NCBI GenBank assembly: GCA_017628675.1
Contig: JAGBYS010000278.1
Span: 1 to 6,199 of the forward strand
DNA length: 6,199 nt
Reading direction: 5' to 3'
Source: Tidjanibacter sp.
Lineage (GTDB): Bacteria > Bacteroidota > Bacteroidia > Bacteroidales > Rikenellaceae
Shown: positions 5,494 through 6,199 of the stretch, piece after piece
Layout of the letters: every line of letters starts with the position of its first letter
How positions within the stretch are numbered: the stretch's first letter is position 1
Notes under the pieces: generated by a model
The model's database searches: none
What the model was told of the DNA's origin: nothing
What the model saw: the letters and a program-made list of their open reading frames with translations, nothing else
Made by a program: the position numbers and the translations under genes

Positions 5494-5954
5494 TGTGCTA
5501 TAAGGTTTTCGATTATCTCTTTTGAAAGTGTCCACGGGTTGCCTATCCAGATGACCTCGCCACGGGGGGAGATGATGACCGCATAGGGCACGTGGTTGAC
5601 GCCAAAGGCGCGGAAGGTGTCGCCACTCTCGTCGGTGGCCACATAGAAGAACTGATACTCGTGCATCAGGAGTGAGGCCACCTGCTCGGCGGGCTCACGG
5701 GTGAGCATTACCACATCCATCTGGTCGAGGAACAGGTGGGAGAGGTTGTTGCAGAGCTCTATATGGGCCCTGCAGTCCTCGTTGGAGGAGTGGAAGAACT
5801 CCACCATCAGTGCCCTCTCGCCGAGGTGTGGGGTGTCGCTTATCCACTCCACACCCCTGATTTGAGGCGCAATGCTCCCCACCTCCACTCTCTGCGCCCT
5901 AAGCGAGAGGGTGGTGGCTATGGTTGCAACGATTATACACAACAGTCTCTTCAT
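5490..5954 (-). CDS. Exported thioredoxin-fold protein, degenerate active site
   Basis: A 154-residue TlpA/redoxin-like protein, probably periplasmic. The ATG at 5954 starts a Sec signal peptide (MKRLLCIIVATIATTLSLRA, likely cut before Gln21). The upstream frame to 5993 lacks such a start and runs through the promoter box. The mature part keeps the family outline: VGSIAPQI (25-32), the strand and active-site helix VEFFHSSNEDCRAHIEL (51-67), and NHVPYAVIISPRGEVIW (120-136), where Pro123 is the expected cis-Pro. The usual WCxxC is replaced by SNEDC: Asn58 stands where the nucleophilic Cys should be and only Cys61 remains. Classic dithiol-disulfide exchange is therefore unlikely. A monothiol, binding or structural role is possible, and Cys68 could partner Cys61. 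It overlaps meaB by 4 bp. Confidence 0.87.
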   Translation of the reverse strand: MKRLLCIIVATIATTLSLRAQRVEVGSIAPQIRGVEWISDTPHLGERALMVEFFHSSNEDCRAHIELCNNLSHLFLDQMDVVMLTREPAEQVASLLMHEYQFFYVATDESGDTFRAFGVNHVPYAVIISPRGEVIWIGNPWTLSKEIIENLIAQ

Positions 5955-5970
5955 CCCTACAAAAGTAGGG
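5955..5970. promoter_or_regulatory. Palindrome over the -7 box, possible operator
   Basis: CCCTAC (5955-5960) and GTAGGG (5965-5970) form a perfect 6-bp inverted repeat around AAAA. It covers the whole -7 box and abuts the start codon of the thioredoxin-like gene. A dimeric regulator bound there would block transcription. As RNA only part of it would be transcribed, so a DNA-level role is more likely than an RNA hairpin. No regulator is known from this window. Confidence 0.45.
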
Positions 5971-5990
5971 AATAAAGTTGAAAGACGCAA
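5960..5990 (-). promoter_or_regulatory. Promoter of the thioredoxin-like/meaB operon
   Basis: On the minus strand TTG (complement of 5988-5990) is followed after 20 bp by TACTTTTG (complement of 5960-5967), an exact TAnnTTTG box with the same spacing as the GNAT promoter. The box ends only 5 bp before the ATG at 5954, so the transcript should have almost no leader. Confidence 0.75.
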
Positions 5991-6090
5991 CAAAAGAGCC
6001 CTTTATCATTGCGTGCTACATTCTGTTTCTCCCATTTTGGGTGCGTGTAGAGGAGTGAAAGAGAGGAAAAAATAGAAATTTTTGCATTTT

Positions 6091-6110
6091 CAATTTTGCA
6101 TTTTGAATTT
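6091..6110. repeat. 20-bp AT-rich repeat, copy 2
   Basis: Identical to 315-334, and preceded by a further related unit, TTTTGCATTTT (6080-6090). This copy lies directly upstream of the tRNA gene and supplies the TTTG that could serve as its -33 element. Confidence 0.8.
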
Positions 6111-6124
6111 TATGTGTATCTTTG
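6095..6124 (+). promoter_or_regulatory. Promoter of the tRNA-Leu gene
   Basis: TATCTTTG at 6117-6124 is an exact TAnnTTTG box, with TTTG at 6095-6098 upstream (18-bp spacer, slightly short). It lies 39 bp before the first base of the tRNA. The precursor leader contains a 6-bp hairpin, GACCGA (6135-6140) with TCGGTC (6149-6154). Confidence 0.7.
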
Positions 6125-6163
6125 CACGCTCAAAGACCGAAACACTTGTCGGTCGGCGCGGAT

Positions 6164-6199
6164 GCCCAGGTGGCGGAATAGGTAGACGCGCACGTTTCA
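6164..6199 (+). tRNA. tRNA-Leu, 5' part only (anticodon CAG or CAA)
   Basis: The 5' acceptor strand GCCCAGG (6164-6170) is followed by T8-G9, the D-stem GCG (6173-6175) with CGC (6187-6189), a D-loop containing AATAGGTAGA as in class II leucine tRNAs, G26, and the 5' anticodon stem CACGT (6191-6195). The anticodon loop begins TT, so C6198 and A6199 are anticodon positions 34 and 35. The window ends before position 36. For leucine the anticodon must be CAG or CAA. The variable arm and 3' half lie outside the window. Confidence 0.9.

Noticed and set aside
5494..5535. 14-codon longer MeaB start at 5535
   Set aside because: It would overlap the upstream gene by 46 bp; the ATGA-overlap start at 5493 is more economical, though the longer form is not formally excluded.
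1..6199. CRISPR array, insertion sequence, phage or defence system
   Set aside because: No regularly spaced repeats, no transposase or integrase frame, and no nuclease or helicase motifs in any plausible gene.

Overview
The window looks like chromosome of a Bacteroidota member, probably order Bacteroidales; a moderately GC-rich Alistipes/Rikenellaceae-type genome is my guess, not something the sequence proves. The signs are TAnnTTTG-type -7 promoter boxes, start sites without Shine-Dalgarno sequences, three lipoproteins of Bacteroidota style (one with a BACON domain), and a MeaB with the N-terminal extension typical of this phylum.

Layout. Positions 1-340 hold no convincing gene; they carry strong inverted repeats and look like a multicopy intergenic element. 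A terminator hairpin (341-380) closes a three-gene minus-strand operon (3616 down to 411) of exported lipoproteins, with gaps of 10 and 13 bp. Positions 3617-3828 are a divergent promoter region. A GNAT acetyltransferase reads rightward (3829-4341), and its stop codon lies inside a bidirectional terminator shared with the convergent operon that follows. That second minus-strand operon (5954 down to 4384) encodes an exported thioredoxin-fold protein missing the first active-site cysteine, then the methylmalonyl-CoA mutase chaperone GTPase MeaB, joined by an ATGA overlap. Positions 5955-6163 are a second divergent promoter region, and the window ends inside a tRNA-Leu gene on the plus strand.

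How the genes work together. MeaB points to the B12-dependent methylmalonyl-CoA (succinate-propionate) pathway, although the mutase genes are not in view. The three lipoproteins are the least explained part. By eye they are built from one recurring beta-rich domain of about 100-160 residues: one copy in the last gene, three (after BACON) in the middle gene and two in the first. This suggests one cell-envelope or cell-surface assembly of unknown function and is the best candidate here for something undescribed. Other points of interest are a 16-bp palindrome over the -7 box and next to the start codon of the thioredoxin-like gene, and a perfect 20-bp repeat found at both ends of the window.
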